Shown here: positions 13,421 through 24,749 of the stretch, in pieces
How the letters are laid out: every line of letters starts with the position of its first letter
How positions within the stretch are numbered: position 1 is the first letter of the stretch
From: Isoetes taiwanensis
Taxonomy: Eukaryota; Streptophyta; Lycopodiopsida; Isoetales; Isoetaceae
Direction of reading: 5' to 3'
NCBI GenBank assembly: GCA_021234155.1
Contig: JAJEKV010000101.1
Coordinates: 1,157,140-1,221,139 of the forward strand
Length of the DNA: 64,000 nucleotides
The notes under the pieces: model-generated
The model's database searches: none
What the model was told of the DNA's origin: nothing
The model's input: the letters and a program-made list of their open reading frames with translations, nothing else
Program-made: the position numbers and the translations under genes

Positions 13421-13538
13421 GATCGGCCATGTTTGTGAATACGTACTCTTAATAGAATGTTGGCAAAACTTAAGTTATACTTTCTAAGGTGTATACATAT
13501 TCACTTCATATTACACCCCTTATGGTAATAAATACTTG

Positions 13539-13703
<165 letters not shown>

Positions 13704-14206
13704 GTTTCTTTTTAGAAAAATAAAATAATGCATTATTTCGAGGTTATTATTAGTATATCCTACTAAATCATTACGACAAGATACTAACAAGTACTTAAAT
13801 CCTGTAAAATCGTGAGTTCATTTAATTAATTTCTACGCCGCTGTTCTAGGCAGGCGTGCAATGGAAGAGAAGCATTATCCACCTTCCAGGCACGTTGAAG
13901 CGCCGCTTCCCTCCGTTTCTCCTCTCGCTATTCCCCGCCTCTAAGGCGCTGTAAATCACATCAATCCTTTTGGCTTGCGGGTCCTTGCTACGGCATAGGA
14001 TCTTGCCAATTTTTCATTTGGTAGAGCCCGGATCCTAAGAGCCTACTACCTCGAGAGCCCCGAGCTCAGCTTGATTTCAGATGCCCACTTTCCGAAGCTC
14101 AAGATCTTTCGAGCTTTAAAGAGGTGAAATCCTCCTCTAATTTCGAATTCTTCATGAAGCTTCTTCTCGATGATCCCCAAGATTCCCAAGATTCTTCATA
14201 AATTTA

Positions 14207-14294
14207 ATGGAGCTAAGACCAGACCGAAGAAGAAGAAGAGGTAGAAGACTAAGAAGAATATATGAATTTTTGGAACTCCAAAATTTTCTACAGA
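14207..14294 (+). CDS. Candidate short basic first exon (unrecognised)
   Basis: An ATG at 14,207 opens a 29-codon stretch that is strongly basic (MELRPDRRRRRGRRLRRI at its start). It ends at a GTAAGT splice-donor match at 14,295-14,300. Upstream, 13,880-14,200 is more GC-rich with C/T-rich blocks, as in plant leader regions. I cannot find the matching downstream exon: the next 100 bases hold an 18-T run. The arginine run comes from a GAAGAAGAAGAAGAG tract and may be meaningless, so this is a weak call. Confidence 0.2.
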
Positions 14295-14402
14295 GTAAGT
14301 AGCATGCATGCATTAAATTTTTGCTTTCTTTTATGTATTCTAAACTAATTTTCTCTCACTTTTTTCTTAAGGTGATGAAGCTTAGTCCTGGGTCAGGCCA
14401 CC

Positions 14403-14880
14403 TTTTTTTTTTTTTTTTCTTTTTGATCGTTAGTCTGGCTGTGCCTTTTGTGCCTTGTATTTTTTGAAAACGATGGTATATAGGCCCAGTGCCTTCATTT
14501 GATCTCACCCCTTGCTGATCTCACCCCTTGTGAACTCACTCCCTGTGATACAGCCTTAGTGCCTCTTTTTATAATATATGATGCCTTTTAGTGCCTTTTT
14601 GAATATAAGGAGCTGGCCTCGTGCCTTGAACCTTGTGTAAACTTCAATTTCGGTATTCTCGGTATTTTCGCTTTTAAATATATGATGGCCTTGTGCCGCA
14701 CCGTAATCCGTGCGTGCCTTTTGTTTAATCCAAAAATAGTTTGTACGGCTTTGTGTCTTGTGTAAATTTGTGCCTTGTGTAAATTTCTTCTAATTGCTTT
14801 TACTAGTTTCTAAAAAAATGCATACCATTGCATCTTTAGTGCCTTTCTTTGATCCTCACCCATGTCTAATGTGCCTCAGG
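14403..14880 (+). repeat. Poly-T run followed by a TGCCTT-rich degenerate tract
   Basis: A run of about 18 T (14,403-14,420) is followed by roughly 450 bases in which (G)TGCCTT, often as TTAGTGCCTTT or TTGTGCCTTGTGTAAA, recurs about a dozen times at irregular spacing. GATCTCACCCCTTG is directly repeated near 14,500-14,530. The architecture resembles the AGATTC tract: a short core scattered in diverged spacer. Confidence 0.65.
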
Positions 14881-14996
14881 CAAGCTTAATTCAGCTAATT
14901 CAAATATATACCTTGGAATTAGTCCAACATTCAAGTACAAAATTTCAGAATCAAGCATATAAAATGAAATAAATAGGCCTCAATCGATCCTCCGCA

Positions 14997-15352
14997 TCAG
15001 GAGATCTCGAATCCTTCTTCTTCCAAGTAGCCCAAGATTTCATCAAGTGTTTCGGGCCAATATATTGGTGTAATCCAGCAACACTCAAAAACATGAGCTT
15101 CAAGCCAAGCCCCCACTATGATACGTATTCATGTTATTGTCTCGTGCTGTTGTGCTCCCGCATCCGCCTCGTTGGAGCAATTTTTTAATGGCTGAAGCAT
15201 GGATCATTTTCTGCTTTAGTTGGATGAACATATCCTCTTCGCTAAGCATGGAGAGTCAAACTCATCCTCGGGACCATATGCCACCCCAGAGTCTCCGCTT
15301 CTACCGACCTCAAATTAAGTAGTCTCCCGAACAGACTGTAAACAACATCATC
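14997..15352 (-). pseudogene. Minus-strand coding remnant, family not recognised
   Basis: Three minus-strand open stretches follow one another with frame changes: 15,352 leftwards (DDVVYSLFGRLLN...), 15,249 leftwards (MLSEEDMFIQLKQKMIHAS...) and 15,116-14,997 (AWLEAHVFECCW..., then WPETLDEILGYLEEEGFEIS and a stop). The second and third differ by one frame at a run of five G, an obvious place for an indel. Composition is protein-like: mixed helix-formers, Trp and Cys, no simple repeats. I do not recognise the family and can give no function. A 75-codon minus-strand frame (15,483-15,710) lies upstream and could be an earlier exon, since a TTTGTAG acceptor-like site falls between them. Confidence 0.4.
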
Positions 15353-16048
15353 CGTGTAAAACAACATCTACTACAAAGAAAGGCAACCGCTTATCACCGC
15401 CTTTGGGCTTCTAATTCTTTTAAGCCCATCGTGAATTAACCTATGTTTTAAAGCCTAGAATAATTTCTAATTCATGGGTCCTCTAATATCCTACCGTGAT
15501 GCATCGCATTTGAACCGCCAAATTGTTTATGCTTGTGTTCTCCTTCTCGCTTCCTCGCCATAGCCGATTAGGTGGGATAAGCCAATGTCCGCATGCAAAA
15601 CCAGATTTAGGTTTCAATGCTTCCCTCGCACGCCCAGCCTTTTGAATGATTGACCTTGCATTTGATGTGACAACATTTCCAATGATTCTCAATTCCATTC
15701 TCGGTTTCATCCTTAATGTAATTTTTCTGTAAGGGTCACTTGTCTCACAATTAAACAGTTGAGAGATTGAAGAGTGAAGATTTATATTAAAACATATAAA
15801 TGATTAAGCATATAGTTACATTTCGCATTAAGGCCGTGATTTCTATTAAACATTTCGCATTACATGAGCAACAAAATTTTTATATACACTTGCTTTCATT
15901 CCCTGGGCCTATCAAAAAAAAAAAGAGATCCGTCCAGCTCCTCCCTCTACATCTTCTATGACCACTGATCAAGGGCTGACCTACCTTTCTAAGCCAAATT
16001 CTATATCATCCTATCGAGAGGGAAAGGAAAACCATAATGGTGCAAAGG

Positions 16049-16345
16049 TTACCAAACGTAATACAGCCTATGCATCCTGGGTAAGCCCTTGTGATGATAG
16101 AAACATATCCTGAAGTGAAGGAATTGTCTTCCAGAACACCTATCATAATAAAATGCCAGAACCTCACTTGTAAAGGCTTGTAGCCATAAGGTAAAAGGTT
16201 TCAAATCCTTGCAGATCCCGGCCAATAGTAGGGAGGAATAGGCCAAAGATGCCGGGTGGTAAAAAATTTCAAAAGGGAATGAAAAGTTGAGAGATCTGGG
16301 AGGTTTGGTGTACAATTCATCCTCCTGTGTGAGAGTTTTCAACAT
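16049..16345 (-). CDS. 98-codon minus-strand open frame, function unknown
   Basis: The open frame begins MLKTLTQEDELYTKPPRSL and ends in a His/Arg-rich tail. It is not low-complexity, and it lies on the same strand as the remnants at 15.0-15.7 kb. There is no recognisable motif, no clear promoter and no splice structure. It may be part of the same decayed gene or a chance frame. Confidence 0.2.
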   Translation of the reverse strand: MLKTLTQEDELYTKPPRSLNFSFPFEIFYHPASLAYSSLLLAGICKDLKPFTLWLQAFTSEVLAFYYDRCSGRQFLHFRICFYHHKGLPRMHRLYYVW

Positions 16346-19300
16346 TTCGCGGCCATCATATTCTCATCCTAAGTGAATAGAGAAATTGCCGGCAGTCCAC
16401 CCCATTCTCGTGCATGGGTGAAAATTCCGACAGCACGCTTCTAGGTATCATGGGCTCTTCTCTCTCGTATACGTCCGGCCTCCGAGTGCCATCATGCAGA
16501 TCCAAGAGGTGAAGTTGGGCTGCGTCTCGCTGAAGTAGCCGCCGAAACCCGTGAAATCAGAACCGTGAAACTATAAATCAGAACTGTGAAATCAGAACTG
16601 CATCAAACTCAGAACGAACTCTATTTGAGCAAGAAGAATAAGCACCGAGCCTTGCCAGTTCGAGTATTACAATTTTGCCATCCTATAATGTGATTTTTTG
16701 CTCCTAGTACTACGTACCAGTTCTAGCGATGAGAGGAATTGATGGGACCGGAGAGAATTTAAGGAAAGGAAAGCATTTGCATGGCAAGCTGCTCAGAAGG
16801 ATCTCTGCCTCTGGGAAGAGACAGAACGCGGAAACAGGGTGAGACATGTGGTACACATGTGTGAATTTTCCCAAAAATAAACTTTACATGGCCCACAAAT
16901 TCTAAATTCAAATTCCCTTCGCCTCTTCACAATTTATGCCCTTCCACGCTTCAAAGGGACGCTTCTACTCTCATGCTTATGCATTCCATCTCATCCCAAA
17001 GATCCTCTCACAAAAGATATGAACTACTTTCTGGGCCTACTTTGCTCCAAACTGAGATATACACTCTCTCTCGATCAAAGAGGACTTCGTTCCTCGCTTA
17101 AGATTGGCTAATGGCGGGCCAGCCTTCATTTCAGACCAGCCGGGCCGCATCTCTGGACGAGTAATTTGCCTCTAGATTTGGTAATACCTAAACAACCCGA
17201 GTCCCCATAAACATACGTACCTATTCCAGATTACATGAGGAACCTTGTAGTGCAGACATTGGAAACTTGAACCTCAGTAATATAGATTCGCTCCTGTGCG
17301 TAGATTGGTACACTATATTCAATACACTCATGACATGGACAAATAAAGTAATAATAATTAGAGGCATCACGTATAGATATAATTGATATCCCCGACAGAT
17401 GAACTAGAAATGGGCTGAGAATTCTCAAGTGTGAGGCACATATCTTATGCATCAAATATGGTGGTTCATGGAAAGCAAATAAATTAAGAATGACGTGATC
17501 GCCAGCTTGAGCAATTACAGTGAATGCTATTGATTATCATTAGTGTGCCCGCGTATTTATTATGGCACTTTGATAATTTTTGATGTCCACTACCAATGCG
17601 CATGTGTCAGATTAATGAGTTTAAACCGGGGAAATGGCAATACTTCATACTTCTAATTTCCGAAGCTCACCATGAATTCCTAAACACCTACCATTTCCAC
17701 ACAAATCATTGACTTGCACCTCTCCTTTTTGACAAGAAACAGACCGCATATAACTTTGTAAATCTTATTAACATCTACATCTTTTCTCAGAATTGGTCCG
17801 CTTCACTACAGTAAAAGATAAATACATATCACAACTATCATCAAGTTATAAAACATTGCTATGTGCTTTCAATAAAGACCTACTTCATTTGTATGTATTT
17901 GCATGCTTATCATGAGTAGCTCATCTATAAAGGCTCACTCACTATTTTGTACCTTTTTCTATAATTAATGAAAACCCCATTCACTAAAAAAAAAAAAAAA
18001 ATACAATTGAGCATGGAATTGAGTTTCTTATATTATTCCAAAACAAGGCAAGACACAAATAAATATATATATCCAAAATTTCTGAATCATTTCCTAACCT
18101 CGTAAGAATGTGTGTTCAACTATTCTTCATACTCCACATGCTATCTCTTAATCGATAAAACCTCGCAAGTTTTCTAGAATCTTTTCCTATCCGGCCTCGT
18201 CTAGCCCAAATGTTTCCGAGCACCTTCTTGATCCACAGATGGGGAACTCAATAGCACAAATTTGAGTAGAGAATACAAGTGACTTTGGCTTCCATGGTCA
18301 ACAACTCATACATGACCTTTGACCGAGGCTTTTTCTATAGTAAAATTTTCCTCCACAACGTTTCACTTCATAAACAAGTTTCCGCTTCCGCTTTGAGCTC
18401 ATTTTAACTTCAAATTTTGGCTTGGTATAGCAACATCCAAAATACAGAATCCCTCCTCATTCCCTTTAGGTGCAAAAGAATCGCAAAGCCGCTCTTCTAA
18501 GTGCTTCGTAAGTACATTTGCTAAGGTTGAGAGAAGGGCTCGTAAACTTGTGGGTCTCTTCTACATCCGCGAGACATGAACATTGGAGGATGGTTCAACA
18601 CTACAAGGTTCCACCATCTTACATACAATTTGTTCTCACATGTCCCATTTTTCCATCCAAAAAGGCTGCAAAATATGATAGCTTCGTATAGAAATGTTGA
18701 TTTCAAGGGTTTAACTTATGGACTCAATGAATTTGGTCGGTTTCTCTGAATTTGTCTCTGACCCCTGCTTCCTTTTTTTCCCCGCTATATCCTCGTGTTT
18801 TAGCCTCTCAGTATCTCCAATCCTTTTCCTATTTTTCTACCCACCTGAGCAAAAATTAATATTGAAATTTGTTTCTCTCGCAATTTTCTGCTCACTGTTT
18901 GGCATTATCTCCAGTTTAATGTCGTGGATGTTTAAGTCAGAGACCTCGATTCATCTTTTCACCTTCCCATCATGTTCACCTTAAGTGGTTTGATCTGCAG
19001 GTTCCATATCATGTTGACTCTTCAGACTACAAACTGCATCTTTCCAAATAAAAATAAAATGATTCAGCCGCTTGACCTGTGGGATGCAGCACTATCCTAA
19101 AATATATAGCCGCTTTTGGGGACTTTGCCTTTTCGCTAAGTACTCAAATGTTTCTATAAAATAAAGAAATAAAAGTGTGGGCTGCGTTCCCCACCATTCA
19201 TTACATAGAGTGTGTTTCTTTCTCAATGGTAAGTTCTGTCAGGATCAACCTATGTAGGTTATTTGAACAAATATAGTTATCTGTTGTTGGACTCCAAAGC

Positions 19301-20020
19301 TGCATGGACTGAATCTCCCACTCTGCCCAGTTATAATTCTTCAAGTCAAACCACGGATAGGCATCTCCAAGTAAGTATCATGGTTTCAGCACCGCCTCAC
19401 CAACATCTCAAGTTGTGTGAAGCAGCTCTCAAAGCCCAAGATTTTGCCCTACTCAGAAGACTTGCGCTTCATTTATAGGTTATAACCTACTAGACTTTAC
19501 GCCATCTCCCGAAGTTTAGTCTAGGTATTCCTACTTCACCATGCTTACTTATCACTAGATTGTTCATGTGCGCATAGGAACTTCTATCCCCACACTCTTA
19601 CACTCACCTGTAATGCATTCCCTCTATGTAAGGCTTGAAGCTAGTTTTCTCAAGACAAGATTCCCCTGCCACAGACTTCTCAGAAGTACTTATTTTAGTA
19701 TTCATTTCATTCACCATATGTTCCGACCGGTGTCATAAGTGCAAAATTTTAAATTTTGGATGCTTAGTTCCTTGCTACCATGAAGCCATTCACTAGCATC
19801 CTAGATTCCTAACATGGTGTATATAGTGTTAAATTATTGGAAGTCCTTTTAATTTGGCAACAAACCATGGTTTCTGTTTCTTTTCAAATATCCTCTGCTT
19901 TGAATTATAATATCTTTCCATGTTCCGTCTTGAATTTCTCAATAATTGTAAATCAGAAGGAAGAGATAAATAAGGTGATCGTGATATTTATTGCACACTA
20001 CATTTTCCACTACAATTTTA
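16346..20020. other. No recognised gene; contains a poly-A run
   Basis: AT-rich sequence with scattered short frames, none domain-like. A 16-A run at 17,986-18,001 follows an A/T-rich stretch and could be the tail of an old retroposon, but no recognisable body precedes it. Confidence 0.6.
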
Positions 20021-20029
20021 GGCAAATTG

Positions 20030-20640
20030 TTATGATTTTATTACGCATATTCATCTTACACCTCGCTATTCAAATTCTCATGAATATGACATCACAAAGC
20101 ATATAATAAATATAATTTATTGTACACCATATTTTTCTACTACACTAGGCAACTACATGCATATATTACGTACATTCATTCTACACCTCGCTATTCACTA
20201 CACTAGGCACCCAAAAGCATATAATACATACTTATCAGACACCATATTTTTCTACCACACTAGGCACCACATAGCATATATTACAAATATTTATTTCCAT
20301 AATTCATATTTTTCTACCACACTAGTACCACATAGAATATTTTACACCATGTTATTCACTGCACGAGGCAACTACATAGCATATATTACAAAGATTTATT
20401 TTATACCATGTTATTCAAATTACACTGTGTTCGTGCCGAGTATTTATAGCATTTATTTTTCACTATATTTTTCACCACACTAGGCACCATATAGCATATA
20501 TTGCCAAAGATGTATTTTGCTAATTCATGTTATTCACCACACTGTAAAGTAATCTACAAAGTGCTATATTTACAAAGATCTATTTTACACCACGCAACTC
20601 ACCACACTAGGCAAGACATATCATATATCACAAGATTAAT
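20030..20640 (+). repeat. Minisatellite, about 57-63-bp unit
   Basis: A unit containing CACTAGGCA, a CACATAGCATATATTACAAA-like block, TATTT, then ACACCATATTTTTCTACCA or ACACCATGTTATTCACCA recurs about nine times. Clear starts of the CACTAGGCA block lie near 20,143, 20,200, 20,258, 20,321 (CACTAGTACC) and 20,362 (CACGAGGCA), with later ones near 20,478 and 20,605. Units are diverged and some lack the CACTAGG block. Frames running through the array are by-products. Confidence 0.85.
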
Positions 20641-22541
20641 AGGTACCCACACCACGAAAAGCAATCACTTCAACTACATTCAACCACATATCACAAGCAA
20701 TCACTAACTACATACAAATATACCACATTAACAATAAAAATGTGGTGAAGATGAAGAAATGAAATAACTCAGATTCTTCCAAAGTAGTGAGTGGCATGAT
20801 CCTCTACATTTCGCTCCAATCTTCTCGAACTTAACATCTCTTTGCATTTGAGAGACCCTACTGTTTCGGGTCCAAAATTGTCAAGACAAGTTCTAAGGAT
20901 GTAAGTGGGAATTGCATCCGCTTCTTTCTAACCTTTTGTGCAAAACCCATTTCCCTTTGCAATCTATCTCTTCCCCTCTTCAATTTTGCTTTGCAGTATT
21001 CTCAGGATGAACACCTAGCAGCTTATCAAAACCAGCAATCGGCTGTGATTAGCACTCTTATATTATAATGTTAGTTGTAAGTGTTGGACCCAAAATTTCT
21101 AATTTGGGCGCCCAGATTTGATGAAACCAATGGAAGAGATGATGCCACGAAGATTCTTGGTTTTTTTTCTAGGGTTACGAGGCTTTCATCGTGACCTCTC
21201 GAGCTGAGATTTGCCCTATTTTGCAAAGCTCTGGATCTTGCCTCCGCTTGCCTCGATTGATCCTGAACCATTTTGTCTTCGCTTACGTTCAGATATGGCT
21301 GGTAAGACCGCAGCGACTGGGTAGAGTGTTTTGCAAAGTAAAATTACTGGCCAGGCCATCGATCTTTTTCCTTCCATCAAATCCATGGTAAGCAAGGGGC
21401 TTATAATTACCTGCCAACAACACCTGCCAAGCTTGCATGAACATGCACTCCCATTCTCGGCACCTCTAATTATGGCTCGTAGCCGCATTTAGGGAGCTTT
21501 GTGAGCTATGGAGCCTACGCCCAAGCCCCAAAGAAATAAACTGTGGTCTTGCAATTGCTCGTGACAAGCCACAAGCAGACAACAAAACTCTCCGTGTATA
21601 TGCTCTACATTTCGCTGTGCTTCAATTTCTTTAGGAAAAACTAAGCTCTAGGAAACTTTCTCTGCAAAACACAAATTTCTCGTATATTTAAGCTGCCAAA
21701 GCAAAATGGCATTGCAAGCTATTTCTAAGCCAATAAGCAAATGGTTATGTGTCTTGCGGTAGCTTAGAGCACACTTACAAGCCTTTTGCAATGCTGAAAG
21801 AGAAAGCAAGCAAAAGGTTTAGAGATTCAATTGTTATTTAAAAAGAAAGAAATAGAGTTACAAACAGGTTGATGAATCAAGAGAGAGATATCGCTTCTCA
21901 AAATGACGCGGTAAATATATGGGTTTTGCTGCAAAGTTAAAAGCATAACCCTATAAACAACTTTGCAAAGCAGACGTATGATATTTATCCTACTTCAAAC
22001 GTATTCCCCGATAGTCTTAAAGATTTAAGTTTTCGCTGTGATGATAACTTAAGACCGAATTTCGTTTTAAGAGGAAAAGCTGCAAATTGGGTAGAGTTGG
22101 ATCATATTTCTCGCTAAAGGTAAGGATTTCCATGAATAATGAAACAATGATTAATGAAAATAAGTTTACCGAGAACTTCTAATATAGGGCTAAGAATTAG
22201 ATGATTTTGATATTGATGCACTTGAGGACCTTCAAAACCTTCAATGGAGGCACTTACAAAGCTATGTCGGGTTTAAGGTAAGCTATATCCACTCTTTTGC
22301 TTACTTGGAATTCTGAGAAGAAGAAAAATTCAAAAAGTTATAGGCTAAAGAAGGAATTAATTATTGTGTAGACAAAGATACAAGATAGATAAGAGAACAG
22401 AGCGAGAGCGTGATTCTCGCTACTCTGTGAGAAAGACCAACAGGATAGAGGAGAGAACCTCCACGCTTCCCGCAGAAAGTATGCTTTGAAGCTCCTAATC
22501 AAGGCAGCAAATTCAGATTTTAGAGAAGGATTCGTGATAAG

Positions 22542-22700
22542 CACCACGCCATCTTCTCAGATAAGCGTAACAAAGGACATTCTGTAGAAGGACTCTTACG
22601 TAATTGGGTTAAAGGGCAATGCCAGCTTTTTGAATGGTGTGATGCTCCAACATCACCACAAAGTTGCCGTGAACTCAAAGTATGTACCACAGAAATGTGA
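22542..22700 (+). CDS. Open stretch upstream of the gag-like knuckle (unassigned)
   Basis: A 53-codon plus-strand frame (HHAIFSDKRNKGHSVEGLLR..., then WVKGQCQLFEWCDAPTS...) has a protein-like composition. It lies about 350 bases upstream of the CCHC knuckle at 23.0-23.15 kb. It may be part of the same decayed element or unrelated. No motif is recognised. Confidence 0.2.
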   Translation, partial: HHAIFSDKRNKGHSVEGLLRNWVKGQCQLFEWCDAPTSPQSCRELKVCTTEM

Positions 22701-23022
22701 ACTGCCATTTATGGCACCTCCCAACCGAGCTGCAATGCCATTGTGGTGCTGGACCCCGCGGTTGTCTTGATCACGGAATGCCCAAAGATTCAGGGACGTG
22801 CCGCTTGCCAAATGTCCAAAGAGTCACAGTATGCAAGGTTTATATATTACCATGATAATAGTTAGAAAGGCTTCTCCATATGAGCAATGTATGTTGAAGC
22901 TAGGTGCCTTGCTTGCAAAGATTTCTAGAGTCGAACTCCTTTATCTACATGGCAAATTTTCATTTGCAAGAGGGTAGTCAGGATTTTCAAATGGTGCTAA
23001 GGAAGCACATTGGGATGCACCT

Positions 23023-23151
23023 GACCTAAGGTGGATGGTAAGATGTATGCTTCGAGGGAATATTCCAGCCCTCCACCATCCGGCCGCTAAATGCTATAAA
23101 TGTGGAGGTGAAGGACATTGGCCAAAGATTGCACATTTAAAGCGACCGTGA
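23023..23151 (+). pseudogene. Retroelement gag remnant with CCHC zinc knuckle
   Basis: A 43-codon frame ends in a TGA and contains CYKCGGEGHWPK, the start of a CX2CX4HX4C zinc knuckle, at about 23,092-23,130. This knuckle is typical of the nucleocapsid part of Ty1-copia and Ty3-gypsy gag proteins, where it binds RNA. The last cysteine is lost: the sequence AAGATTGCA reads Lys-Ile-Ala, where families usually have Lys-Asp-Cys, consistent with loss of one G. The preceding HPAAK and the basic residues after it fit a gag context. I found no protease, integrase or reverse transcriptase motif and no LTR pair nearby, so this is a fragment. Confidence 0.65.
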
Positions 23152-23199
23152 GTCACTCATCTTTTGGTACGCTTAGCTCGATCCGGATCTCAGTGCTGT

Positions 23200-24745
23200 A
23201 AAATGCAAAGCTGGGGTCAGGCTACACCGGGTCAAAAGATTGCCCCTAACGCCTTGCTGCTATGGATCAAGAAGCTCACAATGCATTTTGGCCGCTAAGA
23301 TACAGCAAAGGCTACTTAGGTATCTCCGCGTAAGTTCCGAGCCGCTTAAGTGGGAATTTAGCTCATTGGGCAAACACCGTGCCTAATCTTTGGTGCCTAA
23401 TTCTCAAGATGGTGGATCATATGAATCCTCGTGATGCATAGATGTTTTGCCGCAGTTAAGATTTCCCCATGTCGGCTTTTGTGCTTCTATCACTTTCTAG
23501 AACTCCCCTATATGCATTTACAAGATATGGATATAGAATTTATTCTAAGAATTCAAAATGACTATTTAACAAGTTTACGAAGCCGACCGACTCATGAGTA
23601 GCCCCCTGCTCGTGATGTGAGCTTACATAATGCAGTGCATTATTTTTAGAAGATGCAAATCTAGATCGGGATCTAATGATAATGCAGTCATGTATTTTCA
23701 TGAAGGTGGAGGGTGACGCATAAGCGGCTGAGCTCCTTATAGGTTTAGGTTGAACTTTCCTCCAAGATGCACAAACACATGGACTATCCTTTTCTCAATT
23801 CCCATCATAAACTTTTAGTAAATGGTTTGTTTCTGCCCATTTTCTACATGTAGAATTAATTTAAAGTTCTTCTTTGTGCACTTGGTCTGCTCTAAATCGT
23901 AAGTCTAATACTTCATGCAAAAGAGAACAAGAAGGGAACACCGATGGACACATATTGACACATATTGGCCATCCTACTTTTATACACAATAATGGAAGCT
24001 ATAAAATTATGGTGTTTTGACAAACCTTAAAAACATTATGTGCACTCTCAAATTTCTGCATCCTCTAACAAAGCTATCTCATTATAATACTATGTATGTT
24101 CTTCTCAACACCTTAAACTAATGCAATCCCAATACCGCTTTTTTTCTACTACAAGGCCATTTCCATTAATGTTATTCTATTGACCTCTATAATGCAACTT
24201 TATTGCAATATATTACATAAAGAATGCTTATCATAGTAGCATTTCCAACCTATATCGAACTATGTAAACATTCTTTATGCTAATCAAAATGAGCAATACT
24301 ATAAACTCATGCAAGCTTAGTCTTACGCGGTTCCCAAACAAACATTACAACCAATTTTGACCTCTCGCCACTTTTCTCAATGATGCTACTGATGTTTTTC
24401 AGCCGCTTACCCGACCCGCGTACTTGCCTTGCTACCATCGTATTCCCATGTACCAATTGTTTTATATATCAAAGAACGCCAAAGTACCCACATTAGGTTC
24501 GGTATTAATAAGCCTCTTACTCGGCCATAGTAACTACTCTTGGCCGCTAACCAACCGCTATTGTCAAGTAGACTTCTTCATAAGTTGAATGGAAATTCCC
24601 CGAGGTTGCCTTCTAATTACAATGTTCTTTGGTTTGCAAATCTTTCTCAAATTCTCTTCACCAAGTACTGGCCCATTGTGTCATCATCCCCGCAGAAAAT
24701 CTCGTGAACCTCTTTCTTATCATCACATGTACCAGCCTTTAGTGA
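23200..24745. other. No recognised gene
   Basis: Between the gag remnant and the first X module I see only short unrelated frames, none convincing. The 80-codon frame at 24,589-24,831 runs into the X module edge. Confidence 0.6.
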
Positions 24746-24749
24746 AAGC

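Noticed and set aside
15131-15322. Plus-strand frame starting MLLSRAVVLPHPPRWSNF
   Set aside because: It is the antisense of a more protein-like minus-strand stretch.
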